Positions 1 through 12,278 of a stretch of 64,000 bases of DNA are shown piece after piece. How positions within the stretch are numbered: the stretch's first letter is position 1; each line of letters begins with the position of its first letter. The stretch is from Nelumbo lutea. Its lineage: Eukaryota > Streptophyta > Magnoliopsida > Proteales > Nelumbonaceae. Under the pieces are notes generated by a model. It was not told the origin of the DNA. It did not search any database and was given only the letters and a program-made list of their open reading frames with translations. The position numbers and the translations under genes are program-made. The stretch is taken from the NCBI GenBank assembly GCA_022828595.1, contig JAKGHH010000005.1:28346193-28410192 (forward strand). The letters run 5' to 3'.

Positions 1-1250
1 AATTTAGAAAGAGAATTGATAGATAAAATATTTTTGTGCAACCATGGAACATGAAGGAGATATCTCACGGAAAGATTATGAGCAAGCTTAACTTTAGTTA
101 GACTAAAGATTAGAGTCTAAGACCCATCAACTACAATAATCTTACCTTTCCCTAAAGCCAATTTATAAGAGGAAAAGTGGGAAGGCCTTGTTATATGGAC
201 TGATTTAAGCCAAAAAAAGGTCAAACCTTTCTGAGTTATTTGGTGTATAATTCAAGTCTTAAATCAGTCCTAGAAGGATAAATCAAAATTTTCATAAAGA
301 AATGATTTTCTCCTAGGATCAATATAGGATTTAATTAATCAAATTTCATGTCAGGATCAAAGTAGGGATGTTACTTTATGAATATATCACAATTGCAGCA
401 CCCTAAGTGGTGATATATACCCAAAATTCAAGTCCAAATCGAGTTGCAAACTGAAGATGGTGCAACCCAATAGTAAGAACTTGATCTAGTCTTTCTTTGT
501 AAGTTGATGTGAATTCCAATAACTCTTGTTAAAATGCAACTGTTAATGACTTGAAAAATCCATGTTTTTTATGGAAAAACTTATAGAGAAAAGAGAAAAA
601 AAAAAACTTCTTTTTCAACCTTGGTCAAACTATGGTTTGGAGGTAGGAGAATTGATGGTAATCTCTACCTAGGTTCTCCATTCTCTATCATATATAGAGT
701 TGGACTATTGTAGCCCTATTAAGAGTTTCCAGATCAGATTTCTAATTTAATTAGAAGTTTCTAATTAGGAAACCATGTTAATCATAAAAGTACAAAGAAA
801 GAATCCATGCCCATCCCGATTCTCAAGCTATTTTAATTCACAACTTTAAATATTGTATGGCATGGAATCTACTAATTTTTCACATTAAACATGTGGATTG
901 GCACATTTTGAGAAACACATGCGCCAATTTCATTAGTTGAACCTAGTAAGCCACCTACTCAATATTGGGCTTAGAATCAGCCCAACACTTAAACATAAGT
1001 GAGATCTAGGTTTCAACTATCCTATGAACCCAAATAATGGTCTAACCTAAGAAATAAGCCTATTAGGTTTTAGCCTAAAAGGACTTTTGCTCTTAACCTC
1101 CTAGCCCATAATATCTATACACTGCTTACTAGAAAAGACATCTTCCCTAAGTGTAAAATACAGTGCCACACTCTATTTAGATGGATCCCAACATTAAAAT
1201 TGCAAACCATTTCATTAAATAAAGTATTTATAAGTATAAATGCATTTTGC
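1..1250 (-). repeat. Decayed LTR, probable 3' LTR of a minus-strand Copia remnant
   Basis: Read on the minus strand, this block shares ordered motifs with the LTR-like insertion at 51.4-53.3 kb: a GGATCCAT start, an AGAGTGTGGCACTGT block (about 1160-1190), GGCT.GAGGTTAAG, a TTGGGCTGAT motif, CTAATTAGGA, and a TTGACCAAGG leader. The two copies are strongly diverged. It lies on the 3' side (minus sense) of the Copia gag-protease remnant at 2.2-3.1 kb, so it is best read as that element's 3' LTR with the rest of pol deleted. The outer boundary is not visible because the window starts inside it. No host gene is seen here. Confidence 0.5.
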
Positions 1251-1469
1251 AAATTGACTTCAAAACATGTTCAAATCCACTACTGGTAGTTTGAGGTTTC
1301 CGTCAAAGAAAGTGTAAACCAAAATATTCTCTTTGTTTGACAAAGTGGATGACCTTATCACAATGATCACACCACTCATGTGATATTCCAAATTACTCCA
1401 ACATGCCCAAACATTTGACCCTTAGAGGATCTCACTGGTTGGCATATCAAAAGCAATCTAATTCAACAC

Positions 1470-1825
1470 TAGAGGTGTAATGTAGGTCATGTTGGGTTAT
1501 TTCATTTTCTTTCTTTCTTTTTTTGTTTTCACTACAAAAATAATAAAAAAAATTCAATGGTTAATAAAAATCATCTTAAACTTTTATTCCATGTGAATAA
1601 TTAATTCATACAATAAAAATATAAAATTGAAAAATTACAATGAAATTGAAAAGATGCTATAATAAAATGATTAAATGATGCATGGGCCATGCCAACCTAG
1701 CCTATAGGCCAAAAACACTCGGCCCAGCCTAGCCCCAAGGGACGTTTCATACCCGGCACGACCTATCACTATAGTTAGTGGGCCATTCCAGCCCGCAAGG
1801 TGGCCTAACTCATTGTAGACCTCTA
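1470..1825. mobile_element. hAT-type miniature element (356 bp)
   Basis: The element begins TAGAGGTGTA and ends TAGACCTCTA, imperfect terminal inverted repeats of the TAGGGGTG class common in plant hAT miniature elements. The flanks are TTCAACAC (1462-1469) and TCCAACAC (1826-1833), an 8-bp target duplication with one mismatch, the duplication size of hAT elements. The interior is AT-rich on the left and GC-rich (GGCCCAGCCTAGCC-like) on the right, with no coding capacity. It sits between the Copia gag-protease remnant and its presumed LTR. Confidence 0.65.
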
Positions 1826-2199
1826 TCCAACACTTAATGTAGTACTATTATCAAATTTGGGGTTAAGTGGAACTTTCCAATATTGCCCATTTGTCACCAA
1901 AGTCTAGGAAAAAAATGGAAATGGTCCATATTTGGCGTTTCAACAAACACTTACTCATTATACCTTAGGTCTAACCCTAGCAGTTAAGAGAAATTGCTCC
2001 ACCAATTCAATAGTACAATAGTGTAAGCATTGGAAAAATAAACTCCCTAAGTTTATCAAATGGTTGAGAACATTATAAACTAAGCATGTCTCATAAATTT
2101 TCAATTTGAGGGGGTAAACATAGAAACATATCAAAACACATAAAATAATAATGTTCTAATATTATTCATAACTAAATGCTAAATTATATCAATTTGATT

Positions 2200-3115
2200 A
2201 GAGATAAGGGCATACATTGTTTAACCAGAATACCAATCATGTGCGCACTAGCTCCAAAGTCCACAATCTAGGAGCTAGGAGATAAACATGGACAATAAAG
2301 TGTAGTACTTATTTTAACAAAATCACTAGAAGGATTACTAAAACTAGTAGAGATAGAGGATCCAATAATCTCAAGCTGAATCAATAGGCTCTAAGCTTCT
2401 CCATCACATCAAAGGAATCATATGAAAGAGCTTGAACATAAGGAAATGAATAGTCAAGTCCTATAGTAGCAAGTTGAGCATTTCCTTTCTTTGTTTGTTT
2501 TCAAACTTATCAAGTTTCAAATGTAGATTCAGCTTTCCAGCACTAATCCTTAATCTGTTTTGGTTTCTTGTAGTATTTCTACACCATTTCATCAGTTTTT
2601 TCATTTATACATTATCTGTTTACACTTTTGGTATAGAGGAAATGTAAGCAGAATACTCAACAACTATATTCTACATCATGGCATCCCTCCTACTCTCTTC
2701 TCCCTACACCAAGGAGTATGTAGGAGCAACGAAAACAATATTTACACTCAATATGTGCTGCTAAGTAAAATGACACTCAACACTCAAACCTACCAAGAAA
2801 TCAAACTATGTTCTTCCCAACATACTTTCGGTACTATTCACTGTCCTCAGGATTCTTCCATTCCAATAACTCTAGATGGTCCATTTCTTCCCAAAGAGAT
2901 TGTAAGTAAGAGAAGTGCATGGCCATTGTCATCTCCCTTTGATGCATATTGTAGGCTTTCCTTTGAAGTCAGTATGCCCAAGCTATGTTTCTTGCCTTGG
3001 AATACATGGTAGTAACATGATCCCAAATACCTAGTAGTAGAGAGAAGCATGTAGTTGCAAGCAATATGTGGCTGCATTAAACAAACCAGCCATGACATAA
3101 CAAGTGAAATATCCT
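2200..3115 (-). pseudogene. Ty1/copia gag and protease remnant
   Basis: On the minus strand, about 3035-2790 reads as a Copia gag (UBN2-type) segment: IWDHVTTMYSKARNIAWAY, then a stop, then a stretch containing SLWEEMDHLELLEW, then KYVGK. Further on, 2270-2226 reads IVDFGASAHMIG, the Copia retropepsin signature (usually DSGAS), here with S changed to F. Several stops and frameshifts interrupt it, and integrase, RT and RNase H are absent. In a live element gag packages the RNA and protease matures the polyprotein; this copy cannot do either. Identification rests on motif order, which is convincing although every segment is damaged. Confidence 0.7.
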
Positions 3116-5750
3116 ATTCCCACTTATCAAACTTGGGGTCATCATATTTTGACTTCACTTCCTTGCTTGTATTAAATTCTAGCTTACCTCTTCCTCTAGT
3201 GATAAGCTTGGTTGATTAGGACTACTCTAGAAAGGTGGTTCCATTAAGTTTTATAATAGTTATCATACCATTAGAAGCATCAACATTGCTTAGGAGCACT
3301 CAAAAAATGGTATCTACTTCCTTAGGAAATTCTATCTATCTTGGAATAGATACTTGACAATCCTACAACACCCCATCAATCAACCGACACACACTATACC
3401 CAATAAAATAGGTCAACACTTAGTTCAGAGCCAATAGGAGGCCAAAACATAAGTTGATCACAATATGGGGGGAGAACAAAATCTCTCAAAAAAATAACTA
3501 GGGTTCAAAAAATATGAAACCATTTCCTATAACTCCAAAAAACCAAAATGACTTGAGGCTAAGGATAACAAGTCCCAAGCAAGAAACAATATTCGATGGG
3601 AACGAAAAAGCCCAAACATTGAACATGAATTTTCTATAAATTTTATTAAAAAATACAGGAAAATCAATGAAGCATAAAGCAGAGATTGATTTTTTTAGCC
3701 TATGGATCATTCAGAGTGTTTAGACAAAGGTCCCTTACCCTTTTAGGAGAGGTGGTATTTATAGATAAAGTAGGAGAAGTCATTTTTGCACACAAAAAGA
3801 AAGTTGCCAATCCTAATGCAACAAAGAAGCTCTCCTTAAAAATAGAAACCTTTTTCTTTGAGGTTTTTTTAATTGTTTTTAGTCTTTTGAGAGGTTTAGG
3901 GACCTCTCCTAGTCATAGATACAAGTTCCAGAAGGTTAGGATAAATGGGAGTCCAAATTGGTGGAGAAATCTCCAAAATTTTGGGGATTCAATAGTCAAA
4001 TTGTTTAGTTTGCTTTAGATCAACTATGCTAAGTCAACATCTCTTGTAAAATAGTTATAACTTTGTATATTAAGTACAAATTGAGTTCCATTTATTGGGC
4101 TATAGAGTAGACTCAAAGAGCTTCCTATAAATATATAATATGTCATATAAAATTCTAGGTTGATCTAAGGTAAAAATATTCCAAATGGAGATTTTTTATT
4201 GGCTTAACCAACTAGTCTTAATTCAAAGGAACAATTTAATTTGGCTAGAATTTGGGCCGAAATGGTGCCAAAATACTCAGAATTTTAAGTACAACTCTAA
4301 CAACTGGTTTGATCTAATTAATATATACTACTTTAAAAAGTACGAATAGCCTCAAGAATAATTCTATAATTTTTAGGACAAAATTTACCCCTCTATATTT
4401 AAATTTATTGATAAAAAATAAGGGCAAATAGGATAATTGGCTATTGATATTAAATGAGTTGAAAAGAGTAGTTTTAAGATATTCCATGCAGTCAATTCTC
4501 TCACATTAAATCCAACATTTAAAGTATTAATTTGCATTCACCTTCATTGAATCATATATTTAAGGCTTTTTTGTTTATTCTAATCATTAAATCCTATAAT
4601 TAAATCCATACATAATAAATTAATAATTTCAATAACATAAAAACTTATACTTTTAAGATCTACCTGGAAAAAATAGTATTTTTATCTAGGTAGTGGTAAG
4701 AAATTAAACCATTTGGGTCAAATGAGCCAATCCATGTTGCCACAATTAAATAATAAAATTAAAAAATATACAAAATGCAAAAAATATAGAAATTAAAAAA
4801 AATTGGGAACATTTTTAACATCATATGTTTGAAATATTAAACAATAATAAGTATAATAAACTATGTTTTAAAAACAAACCCGAAGGTCAACCCATTTTTG
4901 CCTTTGGGTCATAGGTTACCAATTCGACTATCAAGGTCAAACGAGTCAAATCGCTCTATGTCAACGCTATATGTGTGTGTGTGTGTAAAAATACATATTT
5001 TATCAATAAATAGCATAATTATGTTATATATATATATATTAATTACATATAATATATGTATTATTTACATTATTTTTGTTTTTTAACTCAGTTTTTAATT
5101 TTTTATTTATAAAAATATTAAAAATTGCAGTTTGGGGCCAAAAAATGGGTTTTTCACAAAAATATCAAGGCAATGCGCTTAAGGCCCTTGGGATGTATAT
5201 ATCCTTAAAAGTTACTCAAAAAAAAAAAGATAACCCCAATTGGGATAATAAGTATTTAGAAAAAGATAGAACACAAAAAATAAAATAGTATGGAATTTTG
5301 TCAAAGATATTTCGGAATATTTCTAATGTTATTTAGTCATCATATTAAATAAAAATTATTTTTATTTAAGACAAAAATGGAATACAAAATTTAGTAATAG
5401 TAGTTGCAATAGCAGCAGCAACAATAGTAGTAGTAGTAGTAATTGTTATTGTAATTTAAATTTTCTATAGGTGCACATTTGGTATAATTATTTAAGTTTA
5501 TTTTTAATCATATTGTTACATTTATTAACTTTCAATTTCTATCTTAACTATGATATATCTAAAATTCTAGTAACTAATATGAAAACAAAAAAAAATTATA
5601 TGTGCAACACACGTGCTTAATTACAAGTTTTAACTAAAAATACCAAAATACCATTTCTTGAAGAAGCAAATAGAACACCACAATTTAATCATGAAACACT
5701 TGTAGCAGAAAAACATAAAATTGTGCAAAAATGAGTTGTCTACAAATGTT
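3116..5750. other. Intergenic, no gene recognised
   Basis: AT-rich sequence with only short open frames and no recognisable domain. A short (TG)n run lies near 4970-4986 and a TAG/TAA-rich trinucleotide patch near 5410-5445. An adenine-rich stretch lies at 5220-5285. Some of 3116-4020 may be 5' sequence of the minus-strand Copia remnant, but I see no LTR ends. Confidence 0.5.
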
Positions 5751-5754
5751 TCAT

Positions 5755-6240
5755 AGGGGAGGGAGGTTCATGGACTGTTGTTGGGTATATATGTTGATTC
5801 AAATTATGCTAGAGATTTAGACAAAAGAAGATCAATAATAGGTTACTTGTTTACCTTGGTAGGTGGTCCCATTAATTGGAAGTCATACCCTTCAGTCCAA
5901 TATTGCCTTATCTTCTATGGAGGCAAAATATATGGTTGCAGTTGAAGCAACCAAAGAAACTTTGTGGTTATATGGATTAGTTAAAGATTTGGTGTTGAAA
6001 CAAAAAGAAATTGCAATTGTACATTTTAATAATTAGAGTTTCATTCACTAGGCAAAGAATGAAGTTTTCCACATAAGGACCAAAGGTGAAGTATCATTGG
6101 ATACATGAATTGACAATTGAAAGAAGACTAAAATTGGTGAAGATTCATACATCTCAAAATATTATTGACATTATGCCAAAGCTAGTTGCATTAAACAAGT
6201 TCAATCATTTATTTGACTTGGCAAGTCTTTCAAAAATTTC
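5755..6240 (+). pseudogene. Ty1/copia RNase H remnant (3' end of pol)
   Basis: The plus strand reads, across frameshifts, as the C-terminal RNase H of a Copia polyprotein: a DSNYARDLDKRRSIIGYL segment (usually DYAGDLDKRRSTTGY), GGPINWKS, then the EAKYMV..EATKE helix, the LHCDSQSA-like region degraded to IVHFNN, and a tail with KLVKIHTSQN and a DIMPKLV motif in place of DMLTKPV. RT, integrase, protease and gag are absent upstream. It is a truncated copy, oriented opposite to the 2.2-3.1 kb remnant. Confidence 0.75.
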
Positions 6241-6259
6241 AGGCTTTCTTGTCCCATGA

Positions 6260-7150
6260 AGTGGGGTAGGCACCTACAAAAAAAAAAGGTGTAAGGCTAC
6301 TATTAGGAGTGGCAATTGGGCAGACTTGGTTGGGTTGGGTTTGAGTTAAGCTTCAACCCAAAGTTAATTTGACATAGAAGTCCTTATACAAGGCAGTATG
6401 GTTTACGAAAGAGTTCTAAGTTTCACCATACGAGTCACTATAAATTCAATGGAACATATGATTAAGGTAGTAGGGTTTGAGTAATTGTCACCATACGAGT
6501 CACTATAAATTCACTGGAACATATGATTAAAGTAGTACGATTAAGGTGGTCATGACATACCACTAAGTGTCACTCATGATTAGTAGAAACCTTGTGAGCA
6601 ATGGTTGATTATTCATAACTAAGGGAGAATTAAAAGAGTTTTAATTTAATACAACTGGAAGGATTTCAAACTAAAATAATAAATTAGTTTAGTATTAATT
6701 GCTACTACCTACCCAAGAGGCCACACACACTAGAGGTAGAGTGCAATCAAAGGTAAAAGGAAGGGGTGTATTCACTAAAAGAAGTTTTAATGGAAGGACC
6801 TAATTATAATTATGCAAAACTTAGGGATTAAGTTTTGCTGATTGCAATTAAGGTCAAGCTCTATATAAGCTATGCATGGGCGGCCCTAGGGGTATAAGAA
6901 ACTCAAAAAAAAAAACCTAAGAGAGAAATGATTTCTAACATAATCAAAGAGGAGCCCCACCCACCCTTTCTTCTCTTCTTTCTCCTTCTTCAAGAAGTTC
7001 AAGAAAGGTGATAGGAGAACTTTTGATTTCTTTCTGCTTTATATGGACATTCTTGGAGGCTAAACATGTGCGAGTCTAGAGGGATATTGAATTAGAAAGA
7101 TGTATGTTTTCTGAGAGGTATTTATATTATTTTATTGTTTTTATTTCTTA
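6260..7150 (+). repeat. Probable 3' LTR following the Copia RNase H remnant
   Basis: The sequence directly downstream of the Copia RNase H has LTR-like layout: a TATATAA box at 6862-6868, a transcribed leader with CCTAAGAGAGAAATG, a pyrimidine-rich TTCTTCTCTTCTTTCTCC block near 6970, and no coding frame. The first half contains a 65-bp tandem duplication. No second LTR is present to compare with, so the boundaries are approximate. Confidence 0.4.
6424..6553. repeat. 65-bp tandem duplication (2 units)
   Basis: CACCATACGAGTCACTATAA starts at 6424 and again at 6489, giving a period of 65 bp. The units continue in register through GGAACATATGATTAA with a few substitutions. It lies inside the presumed Copia LTR. 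Confidence 0.75.
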
Positions 7151-7475
7151 CGGGTTTTGTGCAACACCATGGGCATGATCTTTGTAAATTCTAAAGAAAC
7201 CACAGAATCTTTTCACCTCTATTAGAGTCCTACTCCAACTAGGATTCCTAAAAAGTGACTTGATTCAATTCCACTTCTGGGTAGTGGCACTTTGTCTAAG
7301 AGTGTAGATCTCTTATTGGACATTCCTAGAACCGTAAAATCATTTTCAACTACCCAGCATATAGTGTATGCTAAATGCAACCTCTAGTATCTTCACCCAT
7401 AGTATATCAAAGTAATTGATCATAAACCTACAACCTGACAATGATAAAGATCCTTGAATGAATCAATTCAATTAT

Positions 7476-9499
7476 ATCATATCAATTTGCATCTTAATAC
7501 ACCTATATGGTAGTATAAAGTCTCTTCTTCGTTATTAAGATATCACCATACCATTTTATGGAAATCATTCATGTGCTAACTATATGAATGTTTCACTCAT
7601 ACATCCATTTTTTAACAAAGAATGTTAGGATTTTATTCTTTTTAGAAGCATGATTCAACTGAAGGAAATTCATTGACACTAGAGAATATGAAGAATGATT
7701 GATCTCTTTTGATACATAAAGGTAAAGTTACATAGTCAAGATTAAAAGAATCCTAGAAATGTAAAACCCAATAATATTCTACCTATAAAAGGTCATAAAT
7801 GGTTAAAATGGTTAATGATTACAAAAGAGGTCTACTTGGTCTTACCCACTTTTTCTTGGTTATGGATGGAAATAAAGTCATCAAGTGCCAATGTTGTAGA
7901 AAATATTAAAGAACAATCAACCATCTTGACATACCTCAAAGCAGTTAGATAAATTCTCATAATGATAAATCATTTAATTCAATTCTCAACATGTGCCATT
8001 AGTCCAATATTCAATCCGACAAATAATCATCAAGGAAGGTCATCAAACTCAACTCTTAGCATGGTTCCATTAGTCTAATTTTTAATGTGACAAATCATTG
8101 TCAATGAAGGTCATCATAACAATTCTTAATGGGACAGGCCATCAGTCCTTAGCATGATACATCATTAGAACCATATTTTATCAAATGTCATGTACTTTAC
8201 TTATTCAAGAAAGAATGAACTTCTTAAGTTTAAATTGCCAAAATATAAAAAAAAGAAAGAAAAGAAAAAAATAAAAAATTATATCCTCCTTAAATTATAG
8301 GATGTCCAACTAGGAGAAAAATATCCTATAGTGGCTCTTAAAAGAGAGGTCATCTTCAACCAATAGTTTACCCTACTAAGCTAACTATGATCATAATTTT
8401 TCCACATATGGTAACTAGTTTGAGACTTGGCTAACCTTTTTTATTTTACCTTAACTAAAACCCAAAAAAAAATCTAAAATTTTTCAAAAATATTAACAAT
8501 AGAAGAAATCATATCAATTTGCATCTTAATACACCTATATGGTAGTCTAAAGTCTCTTCCCCATTATTAAGATATCACCATACAATTTTATGGAAATCAT
8601 TCATGTGCTAACTATATGAATGTTTCACTCATACATCCATTTTTTTAACAAAGAAAATTATGATTTTATTCTCTTTAGAAGCATGATTCAAGTGAAGGAA
8701 ATTCATTGACACCAGAGAATATGAAGAATGGGTAATCTCCTTTGATGCATAGAGGTAAAGTTACATAATCAAGATTAAAAGAATCCTAGAAATGTAAAAC
8801 CCAATAATATTCTACCTATAAAAGGTCATAAATGTTTAAAATGGTTAATGATTACAAAAGAGGTCTACTTGGTCTTACCCACTTTTTCTTGGTTATGGAT
8901 GGAATTAAAGTCATCAAGTGCCAATGTTGTAGAAAAGATTAAAGAACAATCAACCATCTTGGCATACCTCAAAGCAATTAGATCAATATTCAGTCTGACA
9001 AATAATCATCAAGGAAGGTCATCAAGCTCAACTCTTAGCATGGTGCCATTAGTCTAATTTTTAATGTGATAAATCATTGTCAATGAAGGTCATCATAACA
9101 ATTCTTAATGGGACAGGCCATCAACCCTTAGCATGATACATCATTAGAACCATATTTTAGCAAATGCCATGTACTTCACTTATTCAAGAAAGAATGAACT
9201 TCTTAAGTTTAAATTGCCAAAATAAAGAAAAAAAGAAACAAGAAAAAGAAAGAAATAAAAAATTATATCCTCCTTAAATTATAGGATGTCCAACTGGGAG
9301 AAAAATAGCCTATAGTGGCTCTTAAAAGAGAGGTCATCTTCAACCAATAGTTTACCCTACTAAGCTAACTATGATCATAATTTTTCCGCATATGGTAACT
9401 AGTTTGAGACTTAGCTAAACTTTTTTTATTTTACCTTAAATAAAACCCTCAAAACCCAAAAAGATTCAAAATTTTTCAAAAATATTAACAATAGAAGAA
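7476..9499. repeat. Tandem duplication of a 1.0-kb unit
   Basis: Unit 1 is 7476-8507 (1032 bp) and unit 2 is 8508-9499 (992 bp), in direct orientation and head to tail. Both start ATCATATCAATTTGC and end TTAACAATAGAAGAA. They are alignable throughout with scattered substitutions. The main difference is a block of about 50 bp around 7950-8000 in unit 1, missing in unit 2 near 8980. I recognise no gene or transposon domain in the unit; short open frames differ between copies. Confidence 0.85.
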
Positions 9500-11049
9500 G
9501 ACTAAAAATCTCAATAAATATTCTTTTTTGGGTGCTAAGGAACGAAAACATACCTCCACTATAGTAGGGCATCCTATTCAAAAAAATGGAGTAAAAAGGA
9601 AAAGAAAGAAAGTGGGAAATCTTAGATTCTACCACTAGTATTATAGACACAAGGCAACAAAAGCATTAGAAGGCCCATAAAAAGGGAGGTCCTCCTGGGT
9701 TGATTCAATACTCTAAACTACCCAGTGTCATATTAAAATCCCTAGTCAACCATTTTGTACTAAGCCTTTTGTTTCCTTAAACCCATAAAAAACAATCCCA
9801 AAACAACAAAAATCCCTAAATAGTTTACCTTTCCTAAGGTTTTTTAAAGAATGAGTGAATACCTCCATCATCGAACCAAGAGCAACATGGTCCCCAAGAA
9901 AATGGTTAAAGAAGAGAAAATAAAAGGAAAACCATGACATAATTCATCAAATAAAAATGAAGAAGAAAAACATTATTTTCCAAAAGCCAATAGTTGAAAA
10001 AGGGACCAAAACCCCAACTATATAGTCCTTCTAGTGAGTTCGCATATTCATAACCCCTCAATTGATCCTAGATACTACTTTTAATTTATCTTGAGCCTAT
10101 GTATCCCTTTCTTTTTATGCCCAAGTTTTAAGCCAAGTCCTAAGCCATTGCTAGTTGAGATGATGTATTACTCTTTTTATTGAGAACAAAATGAGAGATA
10201 AAAGTGAAATATAGAATCATAACCCCAAATACTTAGTCACTCTAGTTGAGATGATGATGTATTACTCTTCCTGCATCGAAGTCCCAATCCATGATTTGTT
10301 CTTAGATAAAGTGTTCTCCAATCACTAGAAAGATGTGGAGCTCTTATAAATAAGCTCATTCTTAGAAACTACATTGGGTTGATCCTTCACGGGTATGTAT
10401 GCTATCTAAATATATCTCAAATACAACCACCGTATCAAGAAAAGATCTCCAAATTCACTAATTAAGTTGAAAACCCAATTGGGAGGCTCAAGTAAAAGAT
10501 AGGGTGAAAAAGATTGACCAATCATGAGAGGACAAATAATCCAATCAAAGATTGATACAAGGAATAGGACCTAATTATGAGGCATATCTTAAGCCAAAGA
10601 AAAACCATGCATAGTTGGAAATTGCTAAGTGGTCATAAACTAGAAAGATCATGAATGGCTAGTCCTATGGGAAACCTTGGTATAAACAAATCTATGTGAA
10701 GATTGATCCTTGATAAAGTGGTTAAGATCTTAAACCAACAATTTGAACCAATTCTCTATGTGTTAAGTGTTAATGATTTTTCAACATTTCAAAGTAGTTT
10801 TTGAGAATCAAAACTGAATTCCCAACATAAATATTTTCACATCATTTTCATGCATAATGATTCCAAGAAATAAATCATTCATTTCATCATTCTCTTGACC
10901 ATCATCTCAACCTATCTATCACTTTTAACAACTCTCTTTTCCATCCATATTTCACCTTTCCTCGTTCTCATCACCCAATGGTGAACTAAGTTACAATTAT
11001 AGTTGTCAATACCAACCATAATGCCCAATTGAGGTAAGTAATCACCAAC
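9500..11049. other. Intergenic, no gene recognised
   Basis: No domain or long open frame is visible. A small repeated phrase, TAGTTGAGATGATG followed by TATTACTCTT, occurs near 10152 and 10234. The rest looks like decayed repeat sequence. Confidence 0.5.
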
Positions 11050-11052
11050 TTA

Positions 11053-11352
11053 GGTCCTGTTTGATGATTAAGTACTTGTTTCACAAATACTTCTTAGAAG
11101 TACTTATTTTAACAATCACTTAAGGTTGTTTGGTAACCCACTTTTCTTTTCAAATCACTTATTATGTTTTTAAGGACTTATTGGGGTGTAATGTTTGGTA
11201 AGCTACTTTCCCCATAAGTGCTTATATTGACACAAATGGCAATTTTAGCCCTCTCTTCACTCATACATATATACAATGGTTTTCATATGTTATAATATAC
11301 ATTTCAATTGACAGCCCACATGGACCCCCATGTGAGATACCATGTGGATCCA

Positions 11353-11418
<66 letters not shown>

Positions 11419-12275
11419 TACTATTAATAACAACAACAACAACAACAACAATAATAATAATAAATAATTAATCATAATAGCGGAAGATGACAAAGAATTG
11501 TTCTCTAATGTCTAAGGCTTTCCTCCAATGAGCTTGTCGCCCTTCCAAATGACGCCTAAGAAGTGAAAAACATCCAAGAAAATCAAATCAAGATTAACAA
11601 AACTAGAATGTTCGTCTAAGGAATTTGTAAGTAGTGAAAACCGAAAAATTGAAAATTTGAGCGATTAATGGTTGTTTCGAAATTCTAACCATCGCAATCG
11701 AAGAGAAAAGCTTCAACAGAGTCTAGCAGAGCTTTGACGCTACCAGGGAAGAGTGCCCCTGACTGCCAGTTGCATTCCATTATTACAGTGAGAGGTCGTC
11801 TTTATTCACTGCGACCAGGTCTTTGTTTATGTAGCACAAAAACCAAGCCCTGATTGAAACCATTGTTGGGAGCAGTTATAGTTCTTCCTTGGAAGCTCTG
11901 ATGAAAACCGAGGTAGATGAAGGGACAAAGCAAGGAAGGGAGGAGTGGAAGGGAGATGACGAAGCTAAAGTCTGTGAAGTATCAAATTCGGGAATGGGGA
12001 CAAGTCAGGGAAGAAGATGATGAACAGTGCTTTTTGGGTGTGGGGGTATTTTAGGCAATATAAAAAATTATTAGGGGACTAATTTATCCTTTTTTTTTTG
12101 AGAACTACTTAAAAAAAAGCCAACTTGAAGTCACTTTTTCAAAAAAGTACTTCTTTAAAAAAAACTATTTCTTTCCAACTTTTTTACCAAACACCCATAA
12201 GTACTTAAAAACCATTTAATGTGTGGTCCCACGTCTTAAAAGAAGTACTTCTTTTAAGTATTCTCAAACAGGGCC
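11053..12275. mobile_element. Non-autonomous PIF/Harbinger (Tourist-like) element, 1.22 kb
   Basis: The left end is GGTCCTGTTTGATGA and the right end, reverse complemented, is GGCCCTGTTTGAGAA. Both are flanked by TTA (11050-11052 and 12276-12278), the 3-bp target duplication of PIF/Harbinger elements. Subterminal AAGTACTT motifs repeat in inverted orientation at both ends. No transposase frame is present, so it would need help to move. The middle (about 11470-12030) is less AT-rich and unlike the ends, suggesting captured foreign sequence. It also carries an AAT/AAC microsatellite. Confidence 0.75.
11356..11462. repeat. AAT/AAC trinucleotide microsatellite
   Basis: About twenty AAT repeats, then AAC repeats, then AAT again, inside the Harbinger-type element. 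The apparent poly-Ile/poly-Leu frame on the minus strand is only the microsatellite translated. Confidence 0.95.
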
Positions 12276-12278
12276 TTA

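Noticed and set aside
3423..3436. Plus-strand GTTCAGAGCCAA as a Copia primer-binding site
   Set aside because: It has the wrong orientation for the adjacent minus-strand gag and no LTR end sits beside it.
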